From: CANJIV01 sp046330225
GTDB taxonomy: Bacteria; Actinomycetota; Thermoleophilia; Solirubrobacterales; Solirubrobacteraceae
Direction of reading: 5' to 3'
Assembly (NCBI GenBank): GCA_046330225.1
Contig: JAXLTD010000006.1
Span: forward strand, 1 to 64,000
Length of the DNA stretch: 64,000 nucleotides
Below the pieces are notes generated by a model that had not been told where the DNA came from, made no database searches, and saw nothing but the letters and a program-made list of their open reading frames with translations. Within the stretch, counting starts at the first letter, position 1. Each line of letters starts with the position of its first letter. Of the stretch, positions 23,436 through 31,537 are shown piece after piece. The position numbers and the translations under genes were made by a program.

Positions 23436-23762
23436 ATGCCCGATGCCTTCCAAGCCCTGGCCGAGCCGCGGCGGCGCGAAGTGCTCAGGCTCGTGGCCGA
23501 CCGGGAGCGCACGGCCGGCGAGATCGCCGAGCGGTTCGACGTGACCCGGCAGGCGGTGTCGCAGCACCTGCGCGTCCTGCTCGACGCCGGCCTGCTCGAG
23601 GAGCGCCGGGACGGGAGCCGCCGCTGGTACCGCGCCCGCGCCGAGGGCCTCGAGGACGTGCGCGAGTACCTTGACGGCATGTGGCCTGCCGCCCTGGCGC
23701 GCCTCGGCGTGGCGGCTGAGCGCGAGCACGCATCCGGGAGGGCCGATGCCGGCCGAAACTGA
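23436..23762 (+). CDS. ArsR-family regulator (SRPBCC-coupled type)
   Basis: A 108-residue winged-helix protein: ALAEPRRREVLRLVADRERTAGEIAERF, then DVTRQAVSQHLRVLLDAGLLEERRDGSRRWYRARAEGL. No CxC metal site is seen, as in the ArsR subgroup that pairs with AHSA1/SRPBCC genes. Its end overlaps the SRPBCC gene by 17 nt. It most likely represses this two- or three-gene unit through the operator just upstream. Confidence 0.85.
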   Translation: MPDAFQALAEPRRREVLRLVADRERTAGEIAERFDVTRQAVSQHLRVLLDAGLLEERRDGSRRWYRARAEGLEDVREYLDGMWPAALARLGVAAEREHASGRADAGRN

Positions 23763-24195
23763 GCCGCTCCGCCACGAGGTGCGCATCGCCGCCCCGCCGG
23801 AGGTCGTCTTCCCGTTCTTCACCGACCCCGCGCGCATGGTGCGGTGGATGGGCATCTCGGCGCTGCTGGACCCGCGCCCCGGCGGCGCGCTGCGGATCGA
23901 CGTGGCCGGCCGCAACGTCGCCGTCGGCGAGTACACGGTTGTCGAGCCGCCCAGCCGGGTTGAGTTCACCTGGGGCTTCGACGGCGACGAAGCGCCGGTG
24001 GCCGCCGGGTCGACGCGCGTCGAGGTGACGCTCGAGCCCGACGGCGGCGGAACGCTGCTGACGCTCTGGCACTACGGCCTGACCGGCGAGGAGCGCGCCG
24101 GCCACGACGACGGCTGGACCCACTACCTGGGCCGGCTGACCCCCGCCGCCGTCGGCGAGGACCCCGGCCCTGATTCCTGGATCACCGCGGCCTGA
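23746..24195 (+). CDS. SRPBCC (AHSA1-like) ligand-binding protein
   Basis: A 149-residue START/Bet v1-like protein: LRHEVRIAAPPEVVFPFFTDPARMVRWMG at the start, DPRPGGALRIDV and TVVEPPSRVEFTWGF in the middle, GGGTLLTLWHYGLTGEERAGHDDGWTHYLGRL at the end. These proteins bind a hydrophobic ligand in a cavity; the ligand is unknown. ATG 23746 has GGGAGGG (23736-23742) before it. It is translationally coupled to the ArsR gene. Confidence 0.85.
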   Translation: MPAETEPLRHEVRIAAPPEVVFPFFTDPARMVRWMGISALLDPRPGGALRIDVAGRNVAVGEYTVVEPPSRVEFTWGFDGDEAPVAAGSTRVEVTLEPDGGGTLLTLWHYGLTGEERAGHDDGWTHYLGRLTPAAVGEDPGPDSWITAA

Positions 24196-24234
24196 CCCGG
24201 TCGCGACCGCAGACCAACCCCCGAGGAGGACGCC

Positions 24235-24651
24235 ATGCCCGACTACACCGTCAAGGCCTTCGAAGAGATGGAGCCGATCCTGGGCGGGTTCTTCCTGCGC
24301 GCCCGCGCGTCACTGGGCGCGACCTCGTTCGGCATGCAGGTGCTGCAGATGCCGCCCGGCGGCGGCGACTTCTACCCCAACCACGACCACGCCGACTCGG
24401 GCCAGGAGGAGGTCTACGTCGTGCTGTCCGGCGAGGCGGACTTCGAGATCGAGGGCGTCGACGAGCCGATCCACGCCGGGCCGGAGACCGCCATCCGCGT
24501 CGGCGCCGCAACGCACCGCAAGATTCACCCCGGGCCCGAGGGCGTGCGGATCCTCGCCCTGGGCGGCGTGCCCGGCGGGGTCTACTCCGCCCCGGCCTAC
24601 ACCGAGCTGGGCGGCCCCGACCCGGCGCCGGATCCGGCCAGGATCATCTGA
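24235..24651 (+). CDS. Cupin-domain protein
   Basis: A 138-residue single cupin. Motif 1 reads GGDFYPNHDHADSGQEEVYVVLSGEADF, with His-x-His and a following Glu as metal ligands. Motif 2 reads GPETAIRVGAATHRKIHPGPEG, with its His. It could be a small dioxygenase, isomerase or sensor. ATG 24235 is preceded by GAGGAGG. The 39-nt gap to the SRPBCC gene suggests it belongs to the same transcription unit. Confidence 0.8.
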   Translation: MPDYTVKAFEEMEPILGGFFLRARASLGATSFGMQVLQMPPGGGDFYPNHDHADSGQEEVYVVLSGEADFEIEGVDEPIHAGPETAIRVGAATHRKIHPGPEGVRILALGGVPGGVYSAPAYTELGGPDPAPDPARII

Positions 24652-24681
24652 ACGGCGCGGCCGGCGAGCGGCGGCGCAGGC

Positions 24682-25542
24682 TCAGGCCGTGACGTGGGCG
24701 CTGTCGCCGCCGGTCGCGGCGAACGACGTGCCGCTGACCATGCGCGCGGCGTCCGAGGCGAGGAAGACGACCAGCGGCACGACGTCGGCGGGCTCGACCC
24801 ACGGCACGCCGAGCGGCGTCTTGGCCTTCAGCATGGCCATCGCCGTCTCCTCGTCGCGCTGCGGGTCGCCGCTCGGCTCGCGCCCGCCGTCGCTGATGGC
24901 CTGGGCGTAGCGGTCCTCGTGGCGGGTGAGGGCGGTGTCGACGAGCCCCGGGATCACCGCGTTGACGGTCACGCCGTGCGGGCCGAGCTCCAGCGCCGCG
25001 GACTTCACCAGGCCGAGGATCCCCCACTTCGAGGCCGAGTAGGCGGCGCCGAACTTCGTGCCGTGCTGCCCCTGCGTCGAGGAGGTCGCAATGATCCGCC
25101 CGCCGCCGCGGCGCACGATCGCCGGCGCGAAGGCGCGCAGGGCGTTGGCGGTGCCGGTGAGGTTGACGTCGATCTGGTCGTGCCAGTCGGGGTCCTCCAT
25201 CTCCAGCAGCGGCTTGAAGGCCTGGATGCCGGCGTTGGCGAACAGGATGTCGATGCCGCCCCACTCGCGCTCGACGGCGTCGGCCGCGGCGCGCAGGGCG
25301 CCGAGGTCGCGCTGGTCGGCCGTGAGCGCCATCCAGCGCCGCCCCGTGGCCGCGACCTGGCGCCCGGTCTCCTTCAGGTCGGCCGGGGTGGCCGGCGCGA
25401 AGTCCAGGATCGGGCTGACCTCGGCGGCGATGTCGAGGCCGGCCACGTCGGCGCCGGCCGCCGCGAGCGCGACGGCGGCCGCGCGGCCGATGCCCCGGGC
25501 GGCCCCGGTCACGACGGCGACACGGCCCTCGAGCTCGCTCAT
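24682..25542 (-). CDS. Mycofactocin-coupled type short-chain dehydrogenase
   Basis: A 286-residue short-chain dehydrogenase. TGAARGIG is the cofactor loop, NAGIQ the structural motif, and Ser in ATSSTQG plus Tyr-x3-Lys in AAYSASKWG the catalytic residues. Residues ~38-75 form the insertion (IAAEVSPILDFAPATPADLKETGRQV) typical of SDRs that keep a non-exchangeable NAD and need mycofactocin as electron carrier. The substrate is an unknown alcohol. It converges on the cupin gene. Confidence 0.85.
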   Translation of the reverse strand: MSELEGRVAVVTGAARGIGRAAAVALAAAGADVAGLDIAAEVSPILDFAPATPADLKETGRQVAATGRRWMALTADQRDLGALRAAADAVEREWGGIDILFANAGIQAFKPLLEMEDPDWHDQIDVNLTGTANALRAFAPAIVRRGGGRIIATSSTQGQHGTKFGAAYSASKWGILGLVKSAALELGPHGVTVNAVIPGLVDTALTRHEDRYAQAISDGGREPSGDPQRDEETAMAMLKAKTPLGVPWVEPADVVPLVVFLASDAARMVSGTSFAATGGDSAHVTA

Positions 25543-25605
25543 CGCCGGCAGCTCATCTCGCCGATGGGGTGAGAGGCACCATCCGGGCGAGTATCGCAGC
25601 GCCGA

Positions 25606-26418
25606 TCAGCTGCCGCCACCGGCCGCCACGTGGATCGTGGCCCGGACCTCGTCGCCGGGGGCGAGCCGCTCGCGCGCCCGAATGGCGGCCTTGACCGGCA
25701 GGAGGTAGCTCGCGGACTTCGCGTCGGGGAACAGCGATGTCCGCCACGAGCTCGCGCCGATGGTGACGCACACCGGCACGGAGCCGAAGGCCCGCGGGGC
25801 ATCGCGCGCACGGTGGCCGCCGCGCTCGAGCTGGCGCGCCGGGACGCGGCCGACCAGCTCGACCCGCGCGCCCGGTGCCGCCACGGTTCGGTACGTCGAA
25901 AGGCGGATCAGCTCGTCGACGCGGTACGCCACCGCCCCGTCAGGTCCGACCGCGAGCGCCGTGAGCACTCCGGTGAGCGGCAGCCGACGGACGGTCCGGC
26001 GCGCCAGATCGGCGATCCGCAGGACGGGGTGCGGCGCGTCGGCGCAGCCGTACTCGTAGATGCAGCCGTTCGCGCCCTCGACCAGGCCGACCGCCGCGAC
26101 CGTCCCGCCGACGGCGGCCGCGGTGAGCGCCGAGCGGGCGCCGCCGCTCGTGCTCGTGCCGTTGCGGAACGCCGTGCCGAGCCGCAACGCCCGGCGGGAG
26201 CCACGCCGGCACGCCCACAGCTCGGTGCGGCTGCCGGCGGCGCGCTTGACGAGCAGGACCTGCGGCCCGGTCGCGAGCGGCACGCCGCCCGCGACGCAGC
26301 GCGACGCCGGCGACGCGGCGCTGGCGGCAGCCGCGGCGAGGACCGCTGCGCTCGCGAGTCCGGCGGCTGCCGCCGCGGAGCGCCCACGAACGAGCCGGCG
26401 GCGGGCGGGGCGGGGCAT
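25606..26418 (-). CDS. Chimeric protein: secreted N-terminal part joined to a DUF1905-like end
   Basis: A 270-residue frame. It starts with a signal-peptide-like segment (Arg-rich, then a long Ala stretch ending ASAASPAS). About 150 residues follow of a secreted propeller-like protein with paired Cys (NGCIYEYGCAD). The last ~60 residues switch to a cytoplasmic-type DUF1905 domain: FGSVPVCVTIGASSWRTSLFPDAKSASYLLPVKAAIR. The two parts do not normally occur together, so this may be a deletion or frameshift fusion rather than one working protein. ATG 26436 is an alternative start. Confidence 0.5.
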   Translation of the reverse strand: MPRPARRRLVRGRSAAAAAGLASAAVLAAAAASAASPASRCVAGGVPLATGPQVLLVKRAAGSRTELWACRRGSRRALRLGTAFRNGTSTSGGARSALTAAAVGGTVAAVGLVEGANGCIYEYGCADAPHPVLRIADLARRTVRRLPLTGVLTALAVGPDGAVAYRVDELIRLSTYRTVAAPGARVELVGRVPARQLERGGHRARDAPRAFGSVPVCVTIGASSWRTSLFPDAKSASYLLPVKAAIRARERLAPGDEVRATIHVAAGGGS

Positions 26419-26465
26419 GTCGCGCGCGGCGGGCATCGGGAGCCGCCGAGCGTAGCGTCGCGGCC

Positions 26466-26501
26466 GTGCCGCCGCCGCAGGCGCGATGCTCCCGGACATG
26501 A
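26466..26501 (+). CDS. 11-residue leaderless upstream ORF of the LLM oxidoreductase
   Basis: TAGCGT (26453-26458) is followed 7 nt later by GTG 26466. This opens an 11-codon frame (MPPPQARCSRT) whose TGA overlaps the ATG at 26498 (ATGA). The arrangement copies that before the dehydrogenase at 11940. It suggests the mRNA begins at this GTG and the main enzyme is reached by reinitiation. Confidence 0.4.
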   Translation: MPPPQARCSRT

Positions 26502-27511
26502 GCCCGCTCGACATCGGCCTGCTGTGCGTCCCGGGGTCGGTGGCCGGGGCCGTGGAGGAGGCGCGCCGCGCCCAGGAGCGCGGGTTTGCGCTGTTCGGAG
26601 TCGCCGACAGCCAGTCGGTCTACCGCGAGATGTACACGACGCTCGCGACCGCCGCGGGCGCGACCGAGACCATTCGGCTCGGGGCGACGGTGACGAATCC
26701 GCTCACGCGCCATCCGGCGGTCGCGGCCTCGGCGCTGGCCACGCTGGAGGAGCTGGCGCCTGGACGCGTGCTCGCGGCGATCGGGTCAGGCGACAGCGCG
26801 ATCCTGAACCTCGGGCTTCGGCCGGCCCGCCTGGCGGACACGGCCGCCTACGTCACGGCGCTGCGGGAGCTCACCGCCCGCGGGGCGGCGACGTGGCGCG
26901 ACACGACGCTCACGATGAGCTGGTCGCAGCGGGCCGTGCCGATCTGGATGGCCGCCGAAGGGCCCCGGACGCTCGCGACCGCCGGGCAGATCGCCGACGG
27001 CGTGATGATCAACCCGGGCCTGCGCGCGCCCGAGCTCGAAGGCGCGCTCGCCCGCGTCAAGGCCGGAGCCGAGTCGGCCGGGCGCACGCTGGACGATCTC
27101 GAGGTCTGGGTGCTCGCGCGCGTGAACGTCACCGACGACGTCGAGGCCGGGATCGACGAGATCAAGATGGAGCTCGCCTCGAATGCCAACCACGCCTTCC
27201 GCTTCACCTTCGAGGGCAAGGACGTCCCGGCCGATCTGCAGGACGCGATCCGCCGCGTGCAGAGCACGTATGACCCTCGCTTCCACGAGCAGGCCGGGGG
27301 TCCGAACGCCGCGCTGATGCAGGACCCGAAGCTCCTGCACTACCTCGCCAGCCGGTTCGCCCTGGTCGGGCCGCCGGAGGCGATTGCCGCCCGGCTGCGG
27401 GAGATCGCGGCGACCGGCATCCGCGGAGTCCTCTTCACCGGCTTCGGCGTGCCGGACCGCCCCGCCCTGATCGACGCGCTCGGGGCTGCCCGCGCGTCGG
27501 CGGCCCGCTGA
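26498..27511 (+). CDS. LLM-class (luciferase-like) flavin/F420-dependent oxidoreductase
   Basis: A 337-residue TIM-barrel enzyme of the luciferase-like monooxygenase family: LDIGLLCVPGSVAGAVEEARRAQERGF, TETIRLGATVTNPLTRHPAVAASALATLEELAPGRVLAAIGSGDSA, and APELEGALARVKAGAESAGRTLDDLEVWV. The non-prolyl cis-type bend after GATVTNP and the GSGDSA loop suit F420 or FMN. The oxidised substrate is unknown. Starts at 26486 and 26498 are both possible; 26498 is chosen for its overlap with the short upstream ORF. Confidence 0.85.
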   Translation: MSPLDIGLLCVPGSVAGAVEEARRAQERGFALFGVADSQSVYREMYTTLATAAGATETIRLGATVTNPLTRHPAVAASALATLEELAPGRVLAAIGSGDSAILNLGLRPARLADTAAYVTALRELTARGAATWRDTTLTMSWSQRAVPIWMAAEGPRTLATAGQIADGVMINPGLRAPELEGALARVKAGAESAGRTLDDLEVWVLARVNVTDDVEAGIDEIKMELASNANHAFRFTFEGKDVPADLQDAIRRVQSTYDPRFHEQAGGPNAALMQDPKLLHYLASRFALVGPPEAIAARLREIAATGIRGVLFTGFGVPDRPALIDALGAARASAAR

Positions 27512-27532
27512 CCCGGGGCACCGCCGTCCGGC

Positions 27533-27922
27533 TCAGCTCCGCGGCGCGTAGCGGTGGTGCAGGTCCAGCAGGTTCCCGTCCGGGTCCTTGAACAGCGCCT
27601 GGTGGCAGACGCCGGAGTCGATCGTCTCCCCGCGGAACTCGACGCCGCGCGACTCGAGCTGCTCCCGCGCCGCCGCCACGTCGTCGACCCGAAGCGCGAT
27701 CGGCACGCACTGAGGCCGGAACTCGATTCCGAGCGGCTCGCAGGCCATGAGCGCGATCGTCACCGTGCCGGTCTCGTACTCGGCGCCGACCGGCTCGTGC
27801 CCCGGCCGCTGCCACATGCTCGAGCGCGGCAGGCCGAGGACGTCGCCGTAGAACTCCATCGCCGCGTCGAGGTCCTGCGTGGGGACGGACACGAAGTCGA
27901 CACCGGTGACGAGCGGGCTCAT
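27533..27922 (-). CDS. VOC-family (glyoxalase/bleomycin-resistance-like) protein
   Basis: A 129-residue single VOC module: VTGVDFVSVPTQDLDAAMEFYGDVLGL at the start and CHQALFKDPDGNLLDLHHRYAP at the end, holding the usual metal-ligand Glu/His positions in part. It could be a dioxygenase, a glyoxalase or a binding protein. ATG 27922 is preceded by AAGGAGCTCCGC. It converges on the LLM oxidoreductase. Confidence 0.85.
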   Translation of the reverse strand: MSPLVTGVDFVSVPTQDLDAAMEFYGDVLGLPRSSMWQRPGHEPVGAEYETGTVTIALMACEPLGIEFRPQCVPIALRVDDVAAAREQLESRGVEFRGETIDSGVCHQALFKDPDGNLLDLHHRYAPRS

Positions 27923-28045
27923 GCGGAGCTCCTTGGGGGGGGAAGCGGGAGGTCGAGGGCAGACGGCCCGCCGGAGTCTGCCAAGCCACGCCGGATTCCG
28001 CCCAGCGCGTGCGCTCCGGAAGCCGGTGCCGTAGAACTCCGGAGC

Positions 28046-29104
28046 ATGGCCGACGCCACGACCGTCGATGCCGGCGGGCGCGAGCTGCGCGTCTCGAACC
28101 CGGACCGCGTGATCTTCCCGCCGACCGAGCGCTCGGCCGCGGTCACCAAGCTCGACGTCGTGAACTACTACCTCGCCGTCGCGGGCGGGATCATGCGCGC
28201 GCTGGACCGCCGGCCGACGACGCTGGAGCGCTGGCCCAAGGGCGTGCACCCGGGGATCGTGCTCTCGACGCGGGAGAAGGGCGGCGGCGACGCGTTCTTC
28301 CAGAAGCGCATCCCGCGCGGCGCGCCCGACTACGTGCAGACCGCGCGGATCGAGTTCCCGTCCGGGCGGCACGCCGACGAGATCTGCCCGACCGAGGTGG
28401 CGGTCGTCGGCTGGGCGGCCCAGATGGGGACGATCACCTTCCACCCGTGGCCGGTGCGCCGCGACGACGTGGACCACCCGGACGAGCTGCGCCTGGACCT
28501 CGACCCGCAGCCCGGCACCGATTTCGACGACGCGGTGCGCGTCGCCGGCGAGGCGCGTGCGCTCCTGGAGGAGCTCGGGTATGCGGGGTTCCCGAAGACC
28601 TCGGGCGGCCGGGGCATCCACATCTACGTCCGGATCGAGCCGCGCTGGACCTTCACCGACGTCCGCCACGCCGCCATCGCCTTCGGGCGCGAGCTCGAGC
28701 GGCGGATGCCCGGCCAGGTGACGACGAACTGGTGGAAGGAGGAGCGCGGCGAGCGCATCTTCGTCGACTACAACCAGAACGCCCGCGACCGCACGATCGC
28801 CTCGGCCTACAGCGTCCGGCCGAAGCCCGGCGCGCCGGTGTCGGCGCCGCTCGCCTGGGACGAGCTGCCCGGCGCCGCCCCGGAGGACTTCACGGTCGCG
28901 ACGATGCCGGCGCGGTTTGCGCAGGTCGGCGACCGCCACGCGGCGATCGACGAGGTGTCCCACTCCCTGCAGCCGCTCCTGGAGATGTACGAGCGCGACG
29001 AGGCGCAAGGGCGCGGCGACATGCCCTACCCGCCCGACTACCCGAAGATGCCCGGCGAGCCCAAGCGCGTCCAGCCCTCGCGCGACCGCGACCGGCCGCG
29101 CTGA
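28046..29104 (+). CDS. LigD-type DNA polymerase/primase domain protein (PolDom)
   Basis: A 352-residue stand-alone archaeo-eukaryotic-primase-like polymerase, the PolDom of bacterial NHEJ. Motifs: LRLDLDPQPG with the two metal-binding Asp, KTSGGRGIHIYV (SGGxGxH), and IFVDYNQN with the third Asp. It should fill gaps or add ribonucleotides at broken ends together with Ku and a ligase, neither of which is in the window. No ligase or phosphoesterase domain is fused to it. Confidence 0.9.
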   Translation: MADATTVDAGGRELRVSNPDRVIFPPTERSAAVTKLDVVNYYLAVAGGIMRALDRRPTTLERWPKGVHPGIVLSTREKGGGDAFFQKRIPRGAPDYVQTARIEFPSGRHADEICPTEVAVVGWAAQMGTITFHPWPVRRDDVDHPDELRLDLDPQPGTDFDDAVRVAGEARALLEELGYAGFPKTSGGRGIHIYVRIEPRWTFTDVRHAAIAFGRELERRMPGQVTTNWWKEERGERIFVDYNQNARDRTIASAYSVRPKPGAPVSAPLAWDELPGAAPEDFTVATMPARFAQVGDRHAAIDEVSHSLQPLLEMYERDEAQGRGDMPYPPDYPKMPGEPKRVQPSRDRDRPR

Positions 29105-29163
29105 GGCCGGACGGGTCGGTCCCGGAACGCGGGCCCGCGGCGGGCCCGCGTAGGATCCACGCC

Positions 29164-29535
29164 ATGGCACTCCCCGACCTCGGCAGCCCGTCCAGCTGGC
29201 GGGCAGCGAGCCCCGGCCTGCCGGTCCACGCGTCCGGCGGCGAGCGGGCCGGGACCCTCCGGCACGTCCTCGCGGTCGACGACGAGGACATCCTCGAAGG
29301 CCTGATCGTCGATTCCTCGCTCGGGGACGGCGGGGCGCGCTTCGTCGACGAGGCCGACGTGGACGAGTTCTTCGACCGCGGCGTCCTGCTGCGCCTCGAC
29401 GCCGCCGCCTGCGCGGCCCTGCACCGTCCGACCGCCGAGCCAGCTGCGATCCAGGCGCGCGGCGACGAGCCGCCGCCCGCCCGCCTGCACGCCAAGCTGC
29501 AGCGGGCCTGGGACGTCCTCTCCGGAAACGGCTGA
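29164..29535 (+). CDS. PRC-barrel-like small protein
   Basis: A 123-residue cytosolic protein. Residues ~18-80 (GLPVHASGGERAGTLRHVLAVDDEDILEGLIVD) have the beta-rich pattern of PRC-barrel-like domains common in actinobacteria; the end is a short helix (RLHAKLQRAWDVLSGNG). The function is unknown. TAGGAT (29151-29156) sits 7 nt before the ATG, a clear leaderless promoter, so it is transcribed separately from the polymerase gene. Confidence 0.65.
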   Translation: MALPDLGSPSSWRAASPGLPVHASGGERAGTLRHVLAVDDEDILEGLIVDSSLGDGGARFVDEADVDEFFDRGVLLRLDAAACAALHRPTAEPAAIQARGDEPPPARLHAKLQRAWDVLSGNG

Positions 29536-29564
29536 GCGGGCGCGCCGGGCCGCGGCGGCGCGGA

Positions 29565-30275
29565 TCAGGCTTCGGCCGCGTACTCGTCGTGGCGGCGGAC
29601 CCAGTACTGCGGCGCGTGCCCCTCCTCGCCGCGCCCCTTCGGGACGAGGTCGAGGTAGTGGTAGGCCGTATTGAGCATGTCCAGCCCGCGGGCGTACGTG
29701 GAGTAGGCGCGGAGGACACGGCCCTCGTCGTCGCGCACGAACACGCTGATGCCCTCCCGGTTGGCCATGCCCGGCGCCAGCGTGCCGAAGTTGTAGACCG
29801 GCAGCTCGCGCTCGTCCGCCGGGAACGAGACCCCGAAATCGTGGTTGAACTCGTTCTCGTACGAGGAGAGCCACGTGAACGTCCAGCCCATCCGCTGCCG
29901 GTAGCGCTCGATCTTGTCGATCTGCGCCCGCGAGATCGCGACCATCGACACGTCGCGTGCGTTGAGGTGCACGACCAGGGGGTCGAAGTTGTCGGCCCAG
30001 AACGAGCAGTGCCGGCACGCCGCGTCCCACGCGTCCGCGGGGTCGAACATGAAGTGGTAGACGATGAGCTGGCTGCGCCCGTCGAACAGGTCTGCGAGCG
30101 TCACCGGGCCGTCCGGGCCCGCGAACACGTACGGCGTCTCGACGAGCTCCCACGGGAGCGCCCGGCGCGCGCGGCTGAGCTCGTCGCGGAGCCGGGTGAA
30201 CTCCTTCTCCCGGGCCAGGAGCGCCTGGCGCGCCGCCAGCCACTCGTCGTGGCCGACCACGTCATGCTGGTTCAT
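29565..30275 (-). CDS. DUF899 family thioredoxin-like protein
   Basis: A 236-residue DUF899 protein: WLAARQALLAREKEFTRLRDELSRARRALPWE at the start, LADLFDGRSQLIVYHFMFDP, then CRHCSFWADNFDPLVVHLNARDVSMVAISRA with a CxxC redox pair, and MLNTAYHYLDLVPKGRGEEG near the end. The fold is thioredoxin-like; the substrate is unknown. Its start overlaps the SRPBCC gene by 14 nt and it is the last gene of an ArsR-SRPBCC-DUF899 operon. Confidence 0.9.
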   Translation of the reverse strand: MNQHDVVGHDEWLAARQALLAREKEFTRLRDELSRARRALPWELVETPYVFAGPDGPVTLADLFDGRSQLIVYHFMFDPADAWDAACRHCSFWADNFDPLVVHLNARDVSMVAISRAQIDKIERYRQRMGWTFTWLSSYENEFNHDFGVSFPADERELPVYNFGTLAPGMANREGISVFVRDDEGRVLRAYSTYARGLDMLNTAYHYLDLVPKGRGEEGHAPQYWVRRHDEYAAEA

Positions 30276-30669
30276 CGAGTCCCCTCCTCAGCAGGGTGAG
30301 CCTTCCGGGCCAGCCGTCGCTGAGCCGGTCGGCAATGGCAGGATCGATCTCGCCCCGGTGAGTCAGGAGCAGTCGCGTTCCTCCGGCGACGGGAGCCAGG
30401 TCGAACGTGACGGTCGTCGGCGCGGTGTCCGGCTCGGGCGCCCACGCCCACACCATCCGGCGAGGCGGGTCGAGCTCGAGCACGCGCGCCTCGATCCAGC
30501 CGCTCGGCGAGAGGTGCTGCGTCTTGAGGCGAAACTGCACGCCGACCTCGGCGCGGAACCCCGGGGCGGCCATGAGCCACTCGGAGATCGCCTGCACATC
30601 GGTGAGCCGCTGCCAGACGTCCTCGATCGGGTGCGGCAGGAACTCGTCGAGGGCGACGTCGAGGTTCAC
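30262..30669 (-). CDS. SRPBCC (AHSA1-like) protein
   Basis: A 135-residue START-like protein: LDEFLPHPIEDVWQRLTDVQAISEWLMA, then FRLKTQHLSPSGWIEARVLELDPPRRMVWAWAP and GGTRLLLTHRGE. It binds an unknown hydrophobic ligand. Its GTG start shares GTGA with the ArsR stop, and its end overlaps the DUF899 gene, so the three proteins are made together. Confidence 0.85.
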   Translation of the reverse strand: MNLDVALDEFLPHPIEDVWQRLTDVQAISEWLMAAPGFRAEVGVQFRLKTQHLSPSGWIEARVLELDPPRRMVWAWAPEPDTAPTTVTFDLAPVAGGTRLLLTHRGEIDPAIADRLSDGWPGRLTLLRRGLDEPA

Positions 30670-30983
30670 CGCTCGAGGCTCCGCCGCAGCCCGGCGAGCC
30701 GCTCGCCCCAGAAGCGCTCGTAGTCCGCGGTCCAGTCGTGCACGGCCCGCAACGGGGCGGCCTCGAGGCGGTAGATGCGCTGGCGCCCTTCCGGCCGGCA
30801 TCCGACGACCCCCGCCCCCAGCAGGACGCCGAGGTGGTGCGAGACGAGGGGGTAGGAGCGGCCGGTCGCTTCGACCAGCTCGCCCACGGGGCGCTCGCCT
30901 TCCCTCAGCCGATCGAGGATCGCCCGCCGGCTGCTCTCGGCGATCGCGTGAAAGGCATCCGTGGTGGCGACGGTGCGCGGCAT
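30666..30983 (-). CDS. ArsR-family regulator of the SRPBCC/DUF899 operon
   Basis: A 105-residue winged helix: AFHAIAESSRRAILDRLREGERPVGELVEATGRSYPLVSHHLGVLLGAGVVGCRPEGRQRIYRLEA. No CxC metal motif is seen, as in the other SRPBCC-linked ArsR in this window. First gene of the operon; likely autorepressor through the AT-rich inverted repeat upstream. The divergent VOC gene at 31132 may be under the same control. Confidence 0.85.
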   Translation of the reverse strand: MPRTVATTDAFHAIAESSRRAILDRLREGERPVGELVEATGRSYPLVSHHLGVLLGAGVVGCRPEGRQRIYRLEAAPLRAVHDWTADYERFWGERLAGLRRSLER

Positions 30984-30995
30984 GGCCGTGCCATT

Positions 30996-31015
30996 ATTTC
31001 TATGACCGTTGAAAT
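30996..31015. promoter_or_regulatory. ATTTC-N10-GAAAT inverted repeat (ArsR operator candidate)
   Basis: A 5-bp inverted repeat with a 10-bp spacer lies in a sharply AT-rich stretch 13 nt upstream of the ArsR ATG. The minus strand reads AATAAT about 9 nt before that ATG, a fair -10 box overlapped by the repeat. Confidence 0.5.
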
Positions 31016-31131
31016 GTCAAGGCCCGAGATGGCGACGCGCCCCCGCTGTCGATTTCGGCCGGCTCATCCGTTGACGGAGTGAAGGCCTGCCGATAACGCC
31101 GGCCCATCCGCCAACCGAAGGAGCCCAGCTC

Positions 31132-31479
31132 ATGCCCCATCCCGTGATTCACGTGGAGATCCGATCCGGGGACCCGGATGCAACCCGCGCGTTCTTTGCC
31201 GACCTCCTGGACTGGCAGGTCGCGTCCGAGGGCGCGATTCCCGGCTACACGTTCATCGACACCGGCGTTCCGGGCGGACCGGCCACGGCGATCGGGCCGC
31301 GCCAGGGCGCCGAGGACGAAGTGCTCTTCTTCGTCGCCGTCGCCGACGTGGCCGAGACGCTGCGCAGGGCCGAGGAGCTCGGAGGCACGATCATCCAGCC
31401 CGCCCAGGAGGTCCCCGACGTGACGTTCGGCGTCTTCGCCGACCCGCAGGGGCACAAGGTCGGCGTGGCCGCCAGCTGA
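31132..31479 (+). CDS. VOC-family protein
   Basis: A 115-residue single VOC module: VIHVEIRSGDPDATRAFFADLLDWQV at the start, LFFVAVADVAETLRRAEELGGTIIQPAQEV in the middle, and FGVFADPQGHKVGVAAS at the end. The function is unknown; similar proteins are often annotated as glyoxalases. GAAGGAG at 31117-31123 is the ribosome site. It is divergent from the ArsR-SRPBCC-DUF899 operon. Confidence 0.85.
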   Translation: MPHPVIHVEIRSGDPDATRAFFADLLDWQVASEGAIPGYTFIDTGVPGGPATAIGPRQGAEDEVLFFVAVADVAETLRRAEELGGTIIQPAQEVPDVTFGVFADPQGHKVGVAAS

Positions 31480-31485
31480 CGCGCT

Positions 31486-31516
31486 GGCGCCGGCGCCCAT
31501 GCCGGGCGCCGGCGCC
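31486..31516 (+). terminator. Hairpin terminator between VOC and TfoX genes
   Basis: GGCGCCGGCGCCC pairs exactly with GGGCGCCGGCGCC over 13 bp around a 5-nt loop, 6 nt after the VOC stop. The TfoX promoter box TAGGAT starts 9 nt after it. Confidence 0.8.
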
Positions 31517-31537
31517 TGGTGGCACTAGGATCCGCCC

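Noticed and set aside
29134..29150. GC palindromes (GCGGGCCCGC repeated) after the polymerase gene as terminator
   Set aside because: They are short self-palindromes without a clear stem-loop, and the next promoter box follows at once; evidence is too weak to call.
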